A stretch of DNA of 64,000 nt from Streptomyces sp. P3 (GCA_016893485.2 JAFEKX020000001.1:1984001-2048000), one strand, 5' to 3'. Counted from the first letter of the stretch, positions 51,336 through 62,417 are shown. Translations and numbers: made by a program. Notes: generated from the sequence alone by a model not told the origin.

Positions 51336-53472
51336 TCACCCAATATCCGGCGGATCAACCCGCACCCGCACCACATCCCCCCACCCCGAGCCATCCGAGC
51401 CGCCTGCGCAGCCTTCAACGCCGCAGCCAACGCCCCCCCACTCCCCGGCCGCACCCGAATCAACGCCCGCTCCCACCGCTCCCCACCGGAGGCCCCCACC
51501 CGCCGAGCCCCACCCCCGCAACCGGCACCGACACCGGCACCGGAACAGGCCCCAACACCTCAGCGTCAGCAGGCAGTTCGACAGCAGCGAGAAACTCCGC
51601 CACAGCCCTCCGCACCCCCGCCACCGCAGCCATCCGAGACACCGGCGGAAACCCCAACTCCCCCGCTCGGCAAGCTCCCGCACCGCATGCCCCACGGGAT
51701 CCCACCGCACGAGCGCCTGCACAGGCCGCAGGGTAGGTTCCGCCACCACGACCACAGTCCCCCGACCCCTGAGGCCGCACCAGCGAACCCGCCGCGATCC
51801 ACCGCCGCAACGCGTCCTCCCCGGCCCGCAGATCAGGCCGCCCGAGCATCGCCCACCCGTCGAGCAGCAACGCCGCCGCATACCCCCGTCGGCAACCGGC
51901 TCGGCCCCGGCGTACTCACCACCAACGCGGGCGTCCCCGGCACGGTGTCGAGCACCTGCTCCCGCCCGGACGTCCGCACCGGCACCGCGGGAAACGCCCG
52001 CCCCAACTCCTCCGCGGTCCGCCGCGCCCCACGATCTGCGCCCGCAACCGGAACCCCCGCACTCGGGACAGTGCCACGAGGTCTCCTCCACCCCGCACCA
52101 CCCACAGCGCAGCACGCCCGCGTCCTGCCCCTCCAACGGCCCCGCGCAGTGCCGACACCGCGCGGCGGCCCGACACTGGGCGCACGCCATCCGCGGCACA
52201 TACCCCCGCCGGGGCACCTGCACCAGCACGGGCCCGTGCTTCAGCCCCTCCCGCACGGCCTGCCACGCCAACGTGGGCAACCGCGCGGCCCGAGCGGGCC
52301 TCGTCCCGCGCCAAGTCCCCGTCCCCACGGTCCGTACGAGCGGCGCGGCCAACCGCACCTGGTCCCGCGACGCGACCAACGGCCTCGCCCACCCGCTCTC
52401 GACCAGCTGCGCGGCCTCGACGGTGCAGCTCCAACTCCCCAACAGAAACCCGCACTTGTCCTGAGCGGCTCGCAGCAACAGCACCTCCCGCGCATGCGGC
52501 TGCGGCGCGTGCGGCTCGCTGTGACTGCCGTCCCCGTCGTCCCAGATCACGACGAGCCCCAGATCCTGGACCGGCGCGAACATCGCGGCCCGGGTCCCGA
52601 CGACCGCCCGCACAACCCCCGCCGCACGGCCAGCCACTGCCGATACCGCTTCTCGGGCCCGGCATCGGCGGTGAGCACCGCGTGCCGCCCCTCCCCAGCA
52701 GAGCGGTCAGCGCGGCGTCGACTCTCCCGGCGGCCCGCCCGTCCGGTACGACGACGAGCGCCCCCGCCCCGAGGCGAGCGTCGCGGCGACGGCCCGAGCG
52801 ATCTCCTCGCTCCACTCGGGCCCGGGCAGCGCGTTCCAGACAGCCCGCGGCGCCCCCGAAGCCAGCGCCTCCAGGAACCCGGCCCCCGCTCGTACCGCGC
52901 CCAGGACCCCACCTCGGGCGCCTCGGGCGGCGGCAACGGCGCAGGCGAGGCCTTCTGCTCGGCCCGCGCACTGCGCGGCGGCACGGCCAGCTGCAACACA
53001 TCGGCAAGGCTCCCGGCGTACCGATCCGCGACGGCCCGCGCCAGCCCCAGCAACTCCGCGCTCAGCACCGGCTCGGGCGACACCACCTGAGCCAGCGCGG
53101 CGAGCGGCCCGGAGTAGTCGGACTCGGCCAGCCGCTCGATGAGGAACCCGTCGATCAGCCCCCGCCCTCACGCCGCCCGTCCCGCACCCGATGCCGCCCG
53201 GCCCCGAATCTGACCCGCACCCGCACCCCGGGCTGCGCGTCGGCGTCGAGCTCCTCGGGCACGGCATAGTCGAAGTACCGGTCGAGATGCAGCACGCCTT
53301 TGTCGACCAGCACCCGCGCGACCGGTAGCTCCCCGGCCAGCGCGGCCCCGCGCCAGGTCCGCGGCTTCGCCTTGGGCCGCTTGGCCTGCCGCACACTCTC
53401 CCGAATCAGCGCAAGCTGCTCAGGCGGCGCACCCTCCGCCGCACCGTCCCGTTCCCCGTCAGCGCTGCTCAC
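51336..53472 (-). CDS. priA: Primosomal protein N' (PriA), helicase motifs degenerate, frameshifted
   Basis: About 700 residues when repaired. N-terminal DNA-binding domain: LPVARVLVDKGVLHLDRYFD, YAVPEELDADAQPGVRVRVR, FGAGRHRVRDG. Zinc cysteines CAQCRAAARCRHCAGPL and CGWCGVEETSWHCPECG are kept. Where helicases have GxGKT, this protein reads WNALPGPEWSEEIARAVAAT, and instead of DEEH it has VVIWDDGDGSH, so it probably cannot hydrolyse ATP; this agrees with actinobacterial PriA being annotated as a helicase-inactive form. GTG start 53472. At least eight single-base breaks between 51480 and 53170, the worst in the window. Role: replication restart scaffold. Confidence 0.82.
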
Positions 53473-53554
53473 CCTTGCATTCTTACCAAACGCGACTGAC
53501 AACGCCCGAAGCCCGCCGCTCGCCGCCCGCCGCCCGCCGCCCGCACATGATCTT

Positions 53555-54085
53555 CTAGGCCTCGGCGAGGGCCTGGACGACGAGTTCCTCCGCGAAGGCC
53601 ATGTCCTCGTCCGGGTCACTGTCCCGGAACCGCCCGCCGGCCTCCGAGGCGGCGAACCCGAGCATGAACGTGGACAGCAGCCGCTCGGCCCGCGGAATCC
53701 GCTCCTCCGGGAGACCGGCGGCGCGCAGGGCGTCGTAGACCGCGTTGCGAGGCCCGACGGCCTCCGGGGTGACCGCCGGGCGCTGGAAGAGCAGCAGGAA
53801 CAGGTCGGGGTGGCGGCGGGCCGTGGCGCGCATGCTGTGGGCGAGCAGGCGCAGTTGCTCGCGCCAGTCGGCTCCGGGTCCGGGCACCTCGATCTCCAGC
53901 AGCAGCCGCTCCACGAGGCCGTCGAGGAGTCCCTGCTTGTCGCCGACGTGCCGGTAGAGGGTCATCGGGTTCACGTCGAGTTCCTGCGCGACGGCCCGCA
54001 TGGTGACGGCCGACAGCCCCTTTCGGGTCGCCAACTCCCATGTCACGTCCAGCACTTGATCACGACTGATCCGCCGTGGCGTCAC
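53555..54085 (-). CDS. TetR-family transcriptional repressor
   Basis: Intact 176 residues. [40 protein letters not shown] and [20 protein letters not shown] form the HTH with the L(Y/F)xHxxxK signature. The C-terminal half, [23 protein letters not shown] ([20 protein letters not shown]), is the tetracycline-repressor-type ligand domain. Divergent from a two-gene ABC exporter, with a long palindrome covering the shared 68-bp promoter region, so it very likely controls both. Confidence 0.88.
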   Translation of the reverse strand: MTPRRISRDQVLDVTWELATRKGLSAVTMRAVAQELDVNPMTLYRHVGDKQGLLDGLVERLLLEIEVPGPGADWREQLRLLAHSMRATARRHPDLFLLLFQRPAVTPEAVGPRNAVYDALRAAGLPEERIPRAERLLSTFMLGFAASEAGGRFRDSDPDEDMAFAEELVVQALAEA

Positions 54086-54109
54086 TTGACATCCTCCCTC
54101 GAAGCTACG

Positions 54110-54137
54110 TATACACAGTATACGTATACGTTGTATA
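54110..54137. promoter_or_regulatory. 28-bp palindromic TetR operator
   Basis: The centre GTATACGTATAC (54118-54129) is a perfect palindrome; flanks TATACACA (54110-54117) and GTTGTATA (54130-54137) extend the symmetry. The ABC start is 16 bp to the right and the TetR start 25 bp to the left, so a bound dimer would block both. Confidence 0.75.
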
Positions 54138-54153
54138 TATCGAGGGAGCAGCC

Positions 54154-55054
54154 ATGCTGACCGTCACCGGCCTGCGCAAACGATGGGGTCCCGTCCAGGC
54201 CCTCGACGGCTTCGACCTGCGGATCGAGCCCGGCGAGATCTGCGGCCTGATCGGCCACAACGGCGCGGGCAAGACCACCTTCGCCCGCATCGTCGCCGGC
54301 CTGGAACGCCCCGACGCGGGCACGGTCGTAGCGGCCGGAGCGAACCTCACCACCGCCCCACGCTCCGCCCGCCGCCTGATCGGCCTGGCCCCCAGGAACT
54401 GGCCCTCTACCCGACCGCCACCCTCCGCGAGAACCTGCGCCTCTACGGCGGCCTCGCCGGCCTGCGCCGCACCGGACTCCGCGCCGAACTCGCCGCCGTG
54501 GCCGAGGCGTTGGCCCTGACCGACGTACTCGACCGCCCGATCGCGACACTCTCCGGCGGCCAGCAGCGCCGCGCCCAGGCGGCCACGGTCCTCCTCCCCC
54601 GCCCCCGCGTCCTGCTCCTGGACGAACCCACCGTCGGCGCCGACCCCACCACCCGCGAGGCGCTGCTACGACTCGTCAGGACCCGAGCCGACGAAGGCGC
54701 CGCGATCTGCTACACCACGCACTATCTACCGGAGTTGGAGCACCTGGACGCCACCCTCGCGGTCGCCGCGTCCGGCCGGGTGATCGCCCGCGGCCACCGC
54801 CCCGACCTTCTGGACGGCCTCCCCGGCGAGGTCACCGTGACGTTCACCGGCGCCGTACCCGAACACCTGGCACAGGCACAGCCATCGACTCCCCTGGAGA
54901 ACTGCGTTTCAGCGCCGCCGACCCGGCGCAGGCACTCGCCCGACTCCTCCACGACCTCGGCCCCGACACCGCCAAGGTCCGCACGGCCGCGATCCGCGAA
55001 CCGTCCCTCGACGACCTCTACCGCAGCCTCGCGGAGACCCACGATGCGGCCTGA
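54154..55054 (+). CDS. ABC exporter ATPase (DrrA-like), frameshifted
   Basis: About 300 residues. Walker [12 protein letters not shown], then [20 protein letters not shown]-loop region [19 protein letters not shown], signature LSGGQQRR, Walker [20 protein letters not shown] and [16 protein letters not shown]. The order fits daunorubicin-resistance-type ATPases. Breaks near 54395 and 54890. The ATG has GAGGGAG upstream. It energises the ABC-2 permease that overlaps its stop. Substrate is probably a hydrophobic drug or lipid; undefined. Confidence 0.83.
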
Positions 55055-55799
55055 ACCGGCAACGGCCGGGCCCACCCCGGCCCGCCACACCTGGGTCATG
55101 ACCCGCCACACCGTCGTCCTGCTCCTCCGCGACCCGGGCACCCGCTCGCGTACACCGTCATGTCCCTGGTCCTGCTGAGCGTGCTCCTCCCGGTCTACGA
55201 CCGCCTGGCAACCCCGGCACCTCGGGCATCGTGCAGGCGGCTCCGGGCATCGCGGTGATGTTCACCCTGCTCGCCCTGGACGTGGCCGGCCAACTCCTGC
55301 TCTCCGAACGCACTTGGCACACCTGGGACCGCCTGCGCTCGGGCTCGGCGTCCCCCTCGACGATCCTGGCCGGCAAGGCCCTGCCGCTGATCGCACTGTT
55401 CCTCACCCAGCAGGCCATCCTGTTCCTCTTCGCGACCGCCGCCTTCGGCTTCCCTCTCACCGCAGGCACCTGGCGCCTCCCCTGATGGCCGCTCTCTGGG
55501 CAACCTGCGTCACCGCCTGCGGCCTGGCCCTCGGCGTCCACGCCCACAGCCAGGGCCAGCTGGCCGCCACCTCCGACATCGGCGCCCTCACCATCACCTG
55601 CCTCAGCGGCTGCCTGGCCCCCTCTCCGTCCTCCCCACTGGGTCTCCACAGTGGCCCCCGCCACCCGGGCTACTGGGCCCTCCACGGCTTCCAGGCAGCG
55701 GTCACCGGCAACACCGAGGCCTACGCCCACGCGACGGCCGTCATCGCGGCGATCACGGCGACCGCACTCCTCCTGTCGGCCCGCGCCATCCGCCACTGA
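55044..55799 (+). CDS. ABC-2 type exporter permease (DrrB-like), frameshifted
   Basis: Starts within the ATPase gene (ATG 55044, [20 protein letters not shown]). Membrane segments: VVLLLRDP, MSLVLLSVLLPV, PGIAVMFTLLALDVAGQLLL, LPLIALFLTQQAILFLFATA, and a C-terminal segment ending TALLLSARAIRH. HTWDRLRSGSASPSTILAGK is the typical cytoplasmic loop. About 250 residues after repair; breaks near 55138, 55215, 55483 and 55620. Forms the channel with the adjacent ATPase. Confidence 0.78.
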
Positions 55800-55946
55800 C
55801 CCGCCCGAGCTCGGGTCCGACGCTGGCCAAAACCGCTGACTCGACACGACAGTTCACGTCGGCCTCACTGAGTCCGACGCGTGTCCGGTCGAGCGTGAAC
55901 CTGTTCACGGAACGCCTGATCAAGCTCGTCTCCGCACGCGCAACAC

Positions 55947-55982
55947 CGAGGCCCGGCTCCCCCAAAGGGAAACCGGGCCTCG
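55947..55982. terminator. Bidirectional terminator between drrB-like gene and metK
   Basis: CGAGGCCCGG (55947-55956) and CCGGGCCTCG (55973-55982) form a perfect 10-bp stem with a 16-base loop, 23 bp past the metK stop. A second convergent gene ends at 55799, so it may stop both transcripts. No strong U-tract. Confidence 0.6.
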
Positions 55983-56005
55983 CGAAGCCTGACTACAGCG
56001 CGGAA

Positions 56006-57214
56006 CTACAGCCCCGCGGCCTTCCGCAGGGCGTCCACGCGGTCGGTGCGCTCCCACGTGAAGTCGGGGATCTCACGGCCGAAGTGGCCGTAGGCGGCGG
56101 TCTGGGCGTAGATCGGGCGCAGCAGGTCCAGGTCGCGGATGATGGCGGCAGGTCGGAGGTCGAAGACCTCGTCGATAGCCTTCTCGATCCGGTCCGTGTC
56201 CACCTTGGCCGTGCCGAACGTCTCGACGAACAGGCCCACCGGCTCGGCCTTGCCGATCGCGTACGCCACCTGCACCTCGCAGCGCGAGGCAAGGCCCGCG
56301 GCGACGACGTTCTTGGCGACCCAGCGCATCGCGTACGCCGCCGAACGGTCCACCTTGGAGGGGTCCTTGCCCGAGAACGCGCCACCGCCGTGACGGGCCA
56401 TCCCGCCGTACGTGTCGATGATGATCTTCCGGCCGGTCAGCCCCGCGTCACCCATCGGACCGCCGATCTCGAAACGGCCGGTCGGATTCACCAGGAGGCG
56501 GTAGCCGTCGGTGTCGAGCTTGATGCCCTCCTCCACCAGCGCCTTCAGCTCGGCCTCGACCACGAACTCCCGGATGTCGGGAGCGAGCAGCGACTCCAGG
56601 TCGATGTCGGAGGCGTGCTGCGAGGACACGACGACCGTGTCCAGACGGACCGCCTTGTCACCGTCGTACTCGATGGTGACCTGGGTCTTGCCGTCCGGGC
56701 GCAGGTACGGGATGGTGCCGTTCTTGCGGACCTCGGAGAGACGCTTCGCCAGGCGGTGCGCCAGGAAGATCGGCAACGGCATCAGCGTCGGCGTCTCGTC
56801 CGTCGCGTACCCGAACATCAGACCCTGGTCGCCCGCACCCTGCTTGTCGAGCTCGTCCTCATCGCCCTCGACACGCTTCTCGTACGCCGTGTCGACACCC
56901 TGCGCGATGTCCGGGGACTGCGCGCCGATCGACACCGACACACCGCAGGAGGCGCCGTCGAAGCCCTTCTTGGAGGAGTCGTAGCCGATCTCCAGGATCT
57001 TGTCGCGGACGAGCTGCGCGATGGGCGCGTAGGTCTTGGTGGTGACCTCGCCGGCCACGTGCACCAGGCCGGTCGTGATCAGCGTCTCGACGGCGACCCG
57101 GGAACTCGGGTCCTCCCGCAGAAGCGCATCGAGAATGGTGTCACTGATCTGGTCAGCGATCTTGTCGGGGTGACCTTCGGTCACGGACTCCGAGGTGAAC
57201 AGGCGACGGGACAC
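56006..57214 (-). CDS. metK: S-adenosylmethionine synthetase
   Basis: Intact 402 residues from GTG 57214. [60 protein letters not shown] and [19 protein letters not shown] are the ATP/methionine-binding signatures. Makes SAM from ATP and methionine in the cytosol, supplying the methyltransferases nearby (rsmB) and secondary metabolism. Here priA is not directly adjacent; the TetR/ABC block lies between. A near-perfect hairpin lies in the 239-bp gap to coaBC. Confidence 0.97.
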   Translation of the reverse strand: MSRRLFTSESVTEGHPDKIADQISDTILDALLREDPSSRVAVETLITTGLVHVAGEVTTKTYAPIAQLVRDKILEIGYDSSKKGFDGASCGVSVSIGAQSPDIAQGVDTAYEKRVEGDEDELDKQGAGDQGLMFGYATDETPTLMPLPIFLAHRLAKRLSEVRKNGTIPYLRPDGKTQVTIEYDGDKAVRLDTVVVSSQHASDIDLESLLAPDIREFVVEAELKALVEEGIKLDTDGYRLLVNPTGRFEIGGPMGDAGLTGRKIIIDTYGGMARHGGGAFSGKDPSKVDRSAAYAMRWVAKNVVAAGLASRCEVQVAYAIGKAEPVGLFVETFGTAKVDTDRIEKAIDEVFDLRPAAIIRDLDLLRPIYAQTAAYGHFGREIPDFTWERTDRVDALRKAAGL

Positions 57215-57358
57215 AACGCTCCCTGAGGTTGCAGCGGCTGCTGGCTGATCATTGGCGGACGGGACGGGAGCTGCGCCCGACGTCGTCCGAGAACAGTTTA
57301 TCGGTCGCGGTCGACAGACGGTCCCCCTGTCTCGCCTCTCGGGAAACGCTGTGACCTG

Positions 57359-57391
57359 CGGCACGCGCATTTTGCCGAATGGCGTGTGCCG
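57359..57391 (-). terminator. Hairpin between coaBC and metK
   Basis: CGGCACGCGCATT (57359-57371) pairs almost perfectly with AATGGCGTGTGCCG (57378-57391), one bulged C and one G-T pair, around a 6-base loop. It follows the coaBC stop by 60 bp on the minus strand. Could terminate coaBC or act in the metK leader; I see no known SAM-riboswitch boxes. Confidence 0.45.
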
Positions 57392-57453
57392 TTGGCCAGA
57401 GCCGCCACGCACCAATGTCAGGTTTCGGCGAATCGACAAGTGGCTGAAACAAA

Positions 57454-58670
57454 TCAGGTGAGCCGCTGCGCCACCAGGTCCCACACCGTCTCGGCCAGGG
57501 CTTCCTTCGGACCGTGGGGACGGCGATCTCACTGCCGTCGGCACCCAGCACCACCGCCTCGTTCTCCTCGGAGCCGAACGTCTTGCGCTCCCCCACCTCG
57601 TTCACCACGAGGAGATCGCACCCCTTGCGTGCCAGTTTGGTACGGCCGTTGGCGAGGACGTCGTCCGTCTCGGCGGCGAATCCGACGACGATCTGTCCGG
57701 CGCGGGCGCGGTCGGCGGAGATCTCCGCGAGGATGTCCGGATTCCGCACCAGGACGATGGGGTCGGGTTCCTTGTCGTCCTTCTTCTTGATCTTCCCCGC
57801 CGCGTACTCCGCCGGGCGGAAGTCCGCGACCGCCGCGGCCATGACGACCGCGTCCGCGTCCGCGGCGGCCTTCAGCACCGCCTCCCGCAGCTGTACGGCG
57901 GTCCCGACCTGCACGACGTCGACGCCCGCCGGGTCCGGCAGTCCGGTGTTCGCCGCGATCAGGGTGACCCGGGCGCCCCGCGCGGCGGCGGTGCGCGCGA
58001 GGGCGTAGCCCTGCTTGCCCGAGGAGCGGTTGCCGAGGAAGCGGACCGGGTCGAGGGGCTCGCGGGTGCCGCCCGCGCTGACGACGACGTGCCGGCCCTT
58101 GAGGTCGGGCTCGGTAACGCCCCGCGCGAGACTGCGCCTTCTCAGAACGTGGCGGCAGACCTCGAAGATCTCGGTGGGGTCGGGCAGCCGCCCCTTGCCG
58201 GTGTCGACGCCGGTCAGTCGGCCGACGGCGGGCTCGATCACCACGGCGCCGCGGCGGCGCAGTGTCGCCACGTTCTCCTGGGTGGCCGGGTGTTCCCACA
58301 TCTCCGTGTGCATGGCGGGCGCGAAGACGACCGGACAGCGGGCGGTGAGGAGGGTGTTGGTGAGGAGGTCGTCGGCGAGGCCGTGGGCCGCCTTCGCGAG
58401 CATGTCCGCCGTGGCCGGGGCCACGACCACCAGGTCGGCGCTCTGGCCGATGCGCACGTGCGGGACCTCGTGGACGTCGTCCCACACCTCCGTCGAGACA
58501 GGGTGGCCGGAAAGGGCGGACCAGGTGGCCGCGCCGACGAAGTGCAGGGCGGACGCGGTGGGGACGACGCGGACGTCATGGCCCGACTCCGTCAGTCTGC
58601 GCAGCAGCTCACAGGCCTTGTACGCGGCGATGCCACCGCTGACCCCCAGAACGACCTTGGGCTTGTCCAC
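57454..58670 (-). CDS. coaBC: Bifunctional phosphopantothenoylcysteine decarboxylase/synthase, frameshifted
   Basis: CoaC (flavoprotein) part: [60 protein letters not shown]. CoaB part: [51 protein letters not shown] and DLLVVNEVG. Makes 4'-phosphopantetheine for coenzyme A. GTG start 58670. The only break is near 57516, where GCCGTCCCCACGG lacks a C; the corrected tail ends in VAQRLT at 57454. About 405 residues. Confidence 0.94.
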
Positions 58671-58733
58671 CGTCTCTCCCCGAGTTCGGAAACGTGCGGG
58701 CGACTCGTGCGACCCGTACGACTCCATGACACA

Positions 58734-58768
58734 CCACAGGCCCGGCAGTCGCGCTGCCGGGCCTGTGG
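58734..58768. terminator. Strong hairpin between rpoZ and coaBC
   Basis: CCACAGGCCCGGCAG (58734-58748) and CTGCCGGGCCTGTGG (58754-58768) are perfect 15-bp arms around a 5-base loop. It lies after rpoZ on the minus strand and 64 bp upstream of coaBC, separating the sIHF-gmk-rpoZ transcript from coaBC. U-tract is weak. Confidence 0.75.
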
Positions 58769-58820
58769 ATAAAGCTGCTGCGGTCTGCAGATACGACTAT
58801 CTGCACACTCCGCAGATGCG

Positions 58821-59093
58821 TCAGGTCGCGGGGCCCTCGACGGCCTCGGAGGTCAGCAGACCCGCGTTGATCTCGCGCAGGGCGATGGAGAGCGGCTTCT
58901 CGTGGACGTGCGTGTCGACGAGCGGACCGACGTACTCGAGGAGGCCCTCGCCGAGCTGGGAGTAGTACGCGTTGATCTGACGGGCGCGCTTGGCGGCGTA
59001 GATCACGAGGCTGTACTTCGAGTCGGTGGCCTCGAGGAGCTCGTCGATCGGAGGGTTGATGATGCCCTCGGGAGCGGTGATGGAAGAGGACAC
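58821..59093 (-). CDS. rpoZ: RNA polymerase omega subunit
   Basis: 90 residues from GTG 59093. [20 protein letters not shown] and [20 protein letters not shown] (the AAKRARQIN motif that clamps beta') are diagnostic. Assembles and stabilises RNA polymerase; in Streptomyces it affects differentiation. Follows gmk by about 40 bp, the standard gmk-rpoZ pair. Intact. Confidence 0.95.
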   Translation of the reverse strand: MSSSITAPEGIINPPIDELLEATDSKYSLVIYAAKRARQINAYYSQLGEGLLEYVGPLVDTHVHEKPLSIALREINAGLLTSEAVEGPAT

Positions 59094-59133
59094 GCTCTGC
59101 CTTCCGAAAGATGGGATGAGATCGGAAAAACGA

Positions 59134-59725
59134 TCACACAACTTCCATCAAGGCTAGCAGCTCGCGCGCTACGTCCTCGACGGAGGTGTTGACCAGGGTC
59201 GCGTCGAACTCGGGCTCGGCCGCCAGCTCGATCTTCGCCGCGTCCAGGCGGCGCTCGATCACCTCGGGCGGCTCGGTGCCCCGTCCGGTGAGCCTGCGCA
59301 CCAGCTCCTCCCAGGAGGGTGGAGCCAGGAACACCGAGTGTGCCTCGGCCATGGACTCGCGGACCTGCCGGGCGCCCTGGAGGTCGATCTCCAGGAGGAC
59401 CGGTACGCCGGACTCCAGATGTTCGAGCACAGCCGTACGCGGAGTGCCGTAGCGGTTGCCGGCGAACTCGGCCCACTCGAGCAGCTCGCCGTTGGCGATC
59501 AGCTTGTCCATCTCCTCGTCGGAGACGAAGAAGTAGTGGACGCCGTGCTTCTCGCCGGGGCGTGGCTTGCGGGTCGTCGCCGACACCGAGAGCCACACCT
59601 CGGGGTGTTCCTTGCGCATATGGGCGACGACCGTGCTCTTGCCGACCCCAGAGGGGCCGGAGAGCACGGTCAGCCGCGGACGTACGTCCGGGGGCTCGGG
59701 GTCGTCCCCGGAATGTTGCAGCCAT
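59134..59725 (-). CDS. gmk: Guanylate kinase, frameshifted
   Basis: [16 protein letters not shown] (P-loop), [40 protein letters not shown] and [16 protein letters not shown]. Converts GMP to GDP. The start MAATF at 59725 lies upstream of a run with four Gs where five are expected (near 59710), which restores the N-terminus [18 protein letters not shown]. 197 residues, normal. Essential, so the break is an error. Together with sIHF and rpoZ it forms one minus-strand unit. Confidence 0.94.
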
Positions 59726-59783
59726 GCAGCGATTATTCCAGCAATCCCGGTATGCCCGGGACTCCCGGTCCAGGTACCCGGAC

Positions 59784-60107
59784 TCAGGAACCAGTGCTGC
59801 CGAACTCACGCTCCAGGGAGGCGATCTGGTTGGAACCAAGGCCACGGACACGGCGGCTCTCGGAGATGCCGAGTCGCTCCATGATCTGCTTGGCGCGGAC
59901 CTTGCCCACGCCGGGCAGGGACTCAAGCAGGGCGGAGACCTTCATCTTGCCGATGACGTCGTTCTCCTGGCCCTGCTTGATGACGTCATGCAGGGAGGCG
60001 CCGGAGTGCTTGAGTCGATTCTTGACCTCGGCCCGCTCCCGGCGAGCCGCGGCGGCCTTTTCGAGCGCGGCTGCGCGCTGTTCAGGGGTAAGGGGCGGAA
60101 GAGCCAC
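59784..60107 (-). CDS. sihF: Actinobacterial integration host factor sIHF
   Basis: 107 residues from GTG 60107 ([20 protein letters not shown]), with GAGGTG upstream. [20 protein letters not shown] and [20 protein letters not shown] with the helix-hairpin-helix LPGVGKVRA bind DNA non-specifically. It compacts the nucleoid and alters topoisomerase action in Streptomyces. It stands between gmk and pyrF as in other streptomycetes. An inverted TTGAG/CTCAA pair at 60312-60333 lies in its promoter region. Intact. Confidence 0.93.
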   Translation of the reverse strand: MALPPLTPEQRAAALEKAAAARRERAEVKNRLKHSGASLHDVIKQGQENDVIGKMKVSALLESLPGVGKVRAKQIMERLGISESRRVRGLGSNQIASLEREFGSTGS

Positions 60108-60395
60108 GCCTACGTCACCTCGGATGTCGAACTGTCGGATACGGACCGGTGAGGAACCTAGTCGCCCCACACCTGGGGAGCTACGAGCAACACGCTGCCC
60201 GTTGACTCTGCTCGGAGACTAGCGGCCAGGGACGCCAGAGTCAGCGAGAACAGAGGAAAAGTCCTGGTCAGCCTGCGCCAGGCCGGACATTTCCGACATA
60301 ACGCCCCTGATTTGAGAATGTATTCAGACTCAAGTCGCTCCGGAGCCGCCCGTCGGGCCACTCATCGGAGGACTCGATCGACCCGTTCGAACACC

Positions 60396-61240
60396 TCAGA
60401 CGGTCGCAAAGGCGACGCGGATCTCCTCCGCGAAGCGTTCCGAGGCCTCCCGGAGCGCTCCCACATCGGGACCGTGACGTAGAACACCCCGGCTCACGTT
60501 CGGGACGACATTGCGCAGCACCGACCCGAAGACCCCGGGAAGATCGGCCGGCGTGGCCCCCTGTGCCCCGATGCCTGGCGCGAGGATCGGACCGTTGACG
60601 GCGAGGTCGTACGACGACAGGTCGCCCAGGGTCGCGCCGACGACGGCCCCGAAGGAGCCCAGCGGGGTCTCCCCCGCGTTCTCGGCGGCCAGGTGGGCCA
60701 GCATGGTCGCTCCGATGTTCCGGCCGTCGGCGCGGACCGCGTGCTGCACCTCGCCGCCCTCCGGGTTGGAGGTCAGCGCGAGCACGAAGAGCCCGGCGCC
60801 GCTCTCCCGCGCCAGGTCGATCGCCGGGGCGAGCGAGCCGTAGCCGAGGTACGGGGAGACGGTCAGGGCGTCGGAGAAGAGCGGGGAGTCCTTCCGGAGG
60901 AAGGACTCGGCGTAGGCGGCCATGGTGGAGCCGATGTCGCCGCGCTTGGCGTCCATCACGACCAGCGCGCCGGCCGCCCGCGCCTCCTCGACGGACTTCT
61001 CCAGGACGGCGATCCCACGTGAGCCGAAGCGTTCGAAGAAGGCGCTCTGCGGCTTGAGGACGGCAACCCGGTCGGCGAGCGCCTCGACGACCGTGCGGCT
61101 GAACCGCTCCAGGCCGACGACGTCGTCGTTCAGGCCCCACTCGGTGAGCAGCGAGGCGTGCGGGTCGATGCCGACACAGAGCGGGCCACGCTCGTCCATG
61201 GCGCGGCGCAGGCGTGCGCCGAAGGGTTCCAGGGGCTCAT
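60396..61240 (-). CDS. pyrF: Orotidine-5'-phosphate decarboxylase, frameshifted
   Basis: Last step of UMP synthesis. LCVGIDPHASLLTEWGLNDD, ALVVMDAKRGDIGSTMAAYA (catalytic Asp-x-Lys-xx-Asp) and GLFVLALTSNPEGGEVQHAV, the type-2 (actinobacterial/myxococcal) PyrF pattern. The start ATG 61240 overlaps the pyrD stop (ATGA); one C is missing in its first codons (ATGAGCCCCTGG, five Cs expected), so automatic calling starts later at MDERGPL. 281 residues. Confidence 0.94.
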
Positions 61241-62343
61241 ACCGGCTTCCTCACGTCGGCGCCGACCGCGTCGGCGAGGGTGGCGTACGGGCTCGTGCGC
61301 AGGCGTGCGGCGAGGCCCTTGTGGATGGCGCGGCCCCAGAAGGGGCCTTCGTAGACGAAGGCGCTGTAGCCCTGCACCAGGGTGGCGCCGGCGAGGACGC
61401 GCTGCCAGACATCCTCGGCGTTCTCGATGCCGCCGACGCCCACGAGGGTGATGCGGTCGCCCACGCGCGCGTAGAGGCGGCGCAGTACCTCCAGGGAGCG
61501 GGATTTCAGGGGCGCTCCCGACAGCCCGCCGGTCTCCTTGACGAGTTCGGGTTCGGAGGTCAGACCGAGGCCCTCGCGCGCGATGGTGGTGTTCGTGGCG
61601 ATGATGCCGTCCAGGCCCAGCTCCACGGCGAGGTCGGCGACCGCGTCCACGTCCTCGTCGGCGAGGTCCGGGGCGATCTTCACCAGGAGCGGGACGCGGC
61701 GGTCGGTCACCGCGCGGTCGGCGGCTTCACGGACGGCGGTCAGCAGCGGGCGCAGTGCCTCGGTCGCCTGGAGGTTGCGCAGCCCGGGCGTGTTGGGCGA
61801 CGACACGTTGACGACGAGGTAGTCGGCGTGCCGGGCGAGTCGCTCGGTCGACTTCACGTAGTCGCCGACGGCCTCCTCCTCGGGTACGACCTTGGTCTTG
61901 CCGATGTTGACGCCGACGACGGTCCTGAAGACCGCCTCCCGGGCCTCCAGGCGGGCCGCCACGGCCGCGGAGCCCTCGTTGTTGAAGCCCATGCGGTTGA
62001 TCAGCGCGCGGTCCGGCACAAGGCGGAACAGCCGCTTCTTGGGGTTGCCGGGCTGCGGCTCCCCGGTGACCGTGCCGATCTCGACGTGGTCGAAGCCGAG
62101 CATCGACATGCCGTCGATCGCGACCGCGTTCTTGTCGAAGCCGGCCGCGAGCCCGAAGGGGCCGTGCATGCGCAGCCCGAACGCCTCGGTGCGCAGCTCC
62201 TCGTACCGGGGCGCGAGGGCGGCCGCGACGAACGTCCGCAGCACGGGGATACGGACGGCGAGCCGGATCCAGCGGAAAGCGAGGTGATGGGCCTGCTCCG
62301 GGTCCATCCGTTTGAAGACCAGACGGAAGAAAAGCTTGTACAT
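61237..62343 (-). CDS. pyrD: Dihydroorotate dehydrogenase (quinone), class 2
   Basis: Intact 368 residues. The N-terminal membrane-contact helix is [60 protein letters not shown] (catalytic Ser), [20 protein letters not shown] and [20 protein letters not shown] follow. Oxidises dihydroorotate with electrons going to the quinone pool. Its stop overlaps the pyrF start. carB lies upstream, separated by a hairpin, making the order carB-pyrD-pyrF. Confidence 0.95.
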   Translation of the reverse strand: MYKLFFRLVFKRMDPEQAHHLAFRWIRLAVRIPVLRTFVAAALAPRYEELRTEAFGLRMHGPFGLAAGFDKNAVAIDGMSMLGFDHVEIGTVTGEPQPGNPKKRLFRLVPDRALINRMGFNNEGSAAVAARLEAREAVFRTVVGVNIGKTKVVPEEEAVGDYVKSTERLARHADYLVVNVSSPNTPGLRNLQATEALRPLLTAVREAADRAVTDRRVPLLVKIAPDLADEDVDAVADLAVELGLDGIIATNTTIAREGLGLTSEPELVKETGGLSGAPLKSRSLEVLRRLYARVGDRITLVGVGGIENAEDVWQRVLAGATLVQGYSAFVYEGPFWGRAIHKGLAARLRTSPYATLADAVGADVRKPV

Positions 62344-62383
62344 GTCTCAGGTGTCCTTCGAAACCTCGTGAGCCTCACAAGAA

Positions 62384-62407
62384 GGGGACACCGTTTCCGG
62401 TGTCCCC
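62384..62407. terminator. Hairpin between carB and pyrD
   Basis: GGGGACACCG (62384-62393) and CGGTGTCCCC (62398-62407) form a perfect 10-bp stem with a 4-base loop (TTTC), 11 bp after the carB stop. Probably reduces read-through into pyrD; with no U-tract it may only attenuate. Confidence 0.6.
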
Positions 62408-62417
62408 CTCAGGGCTG

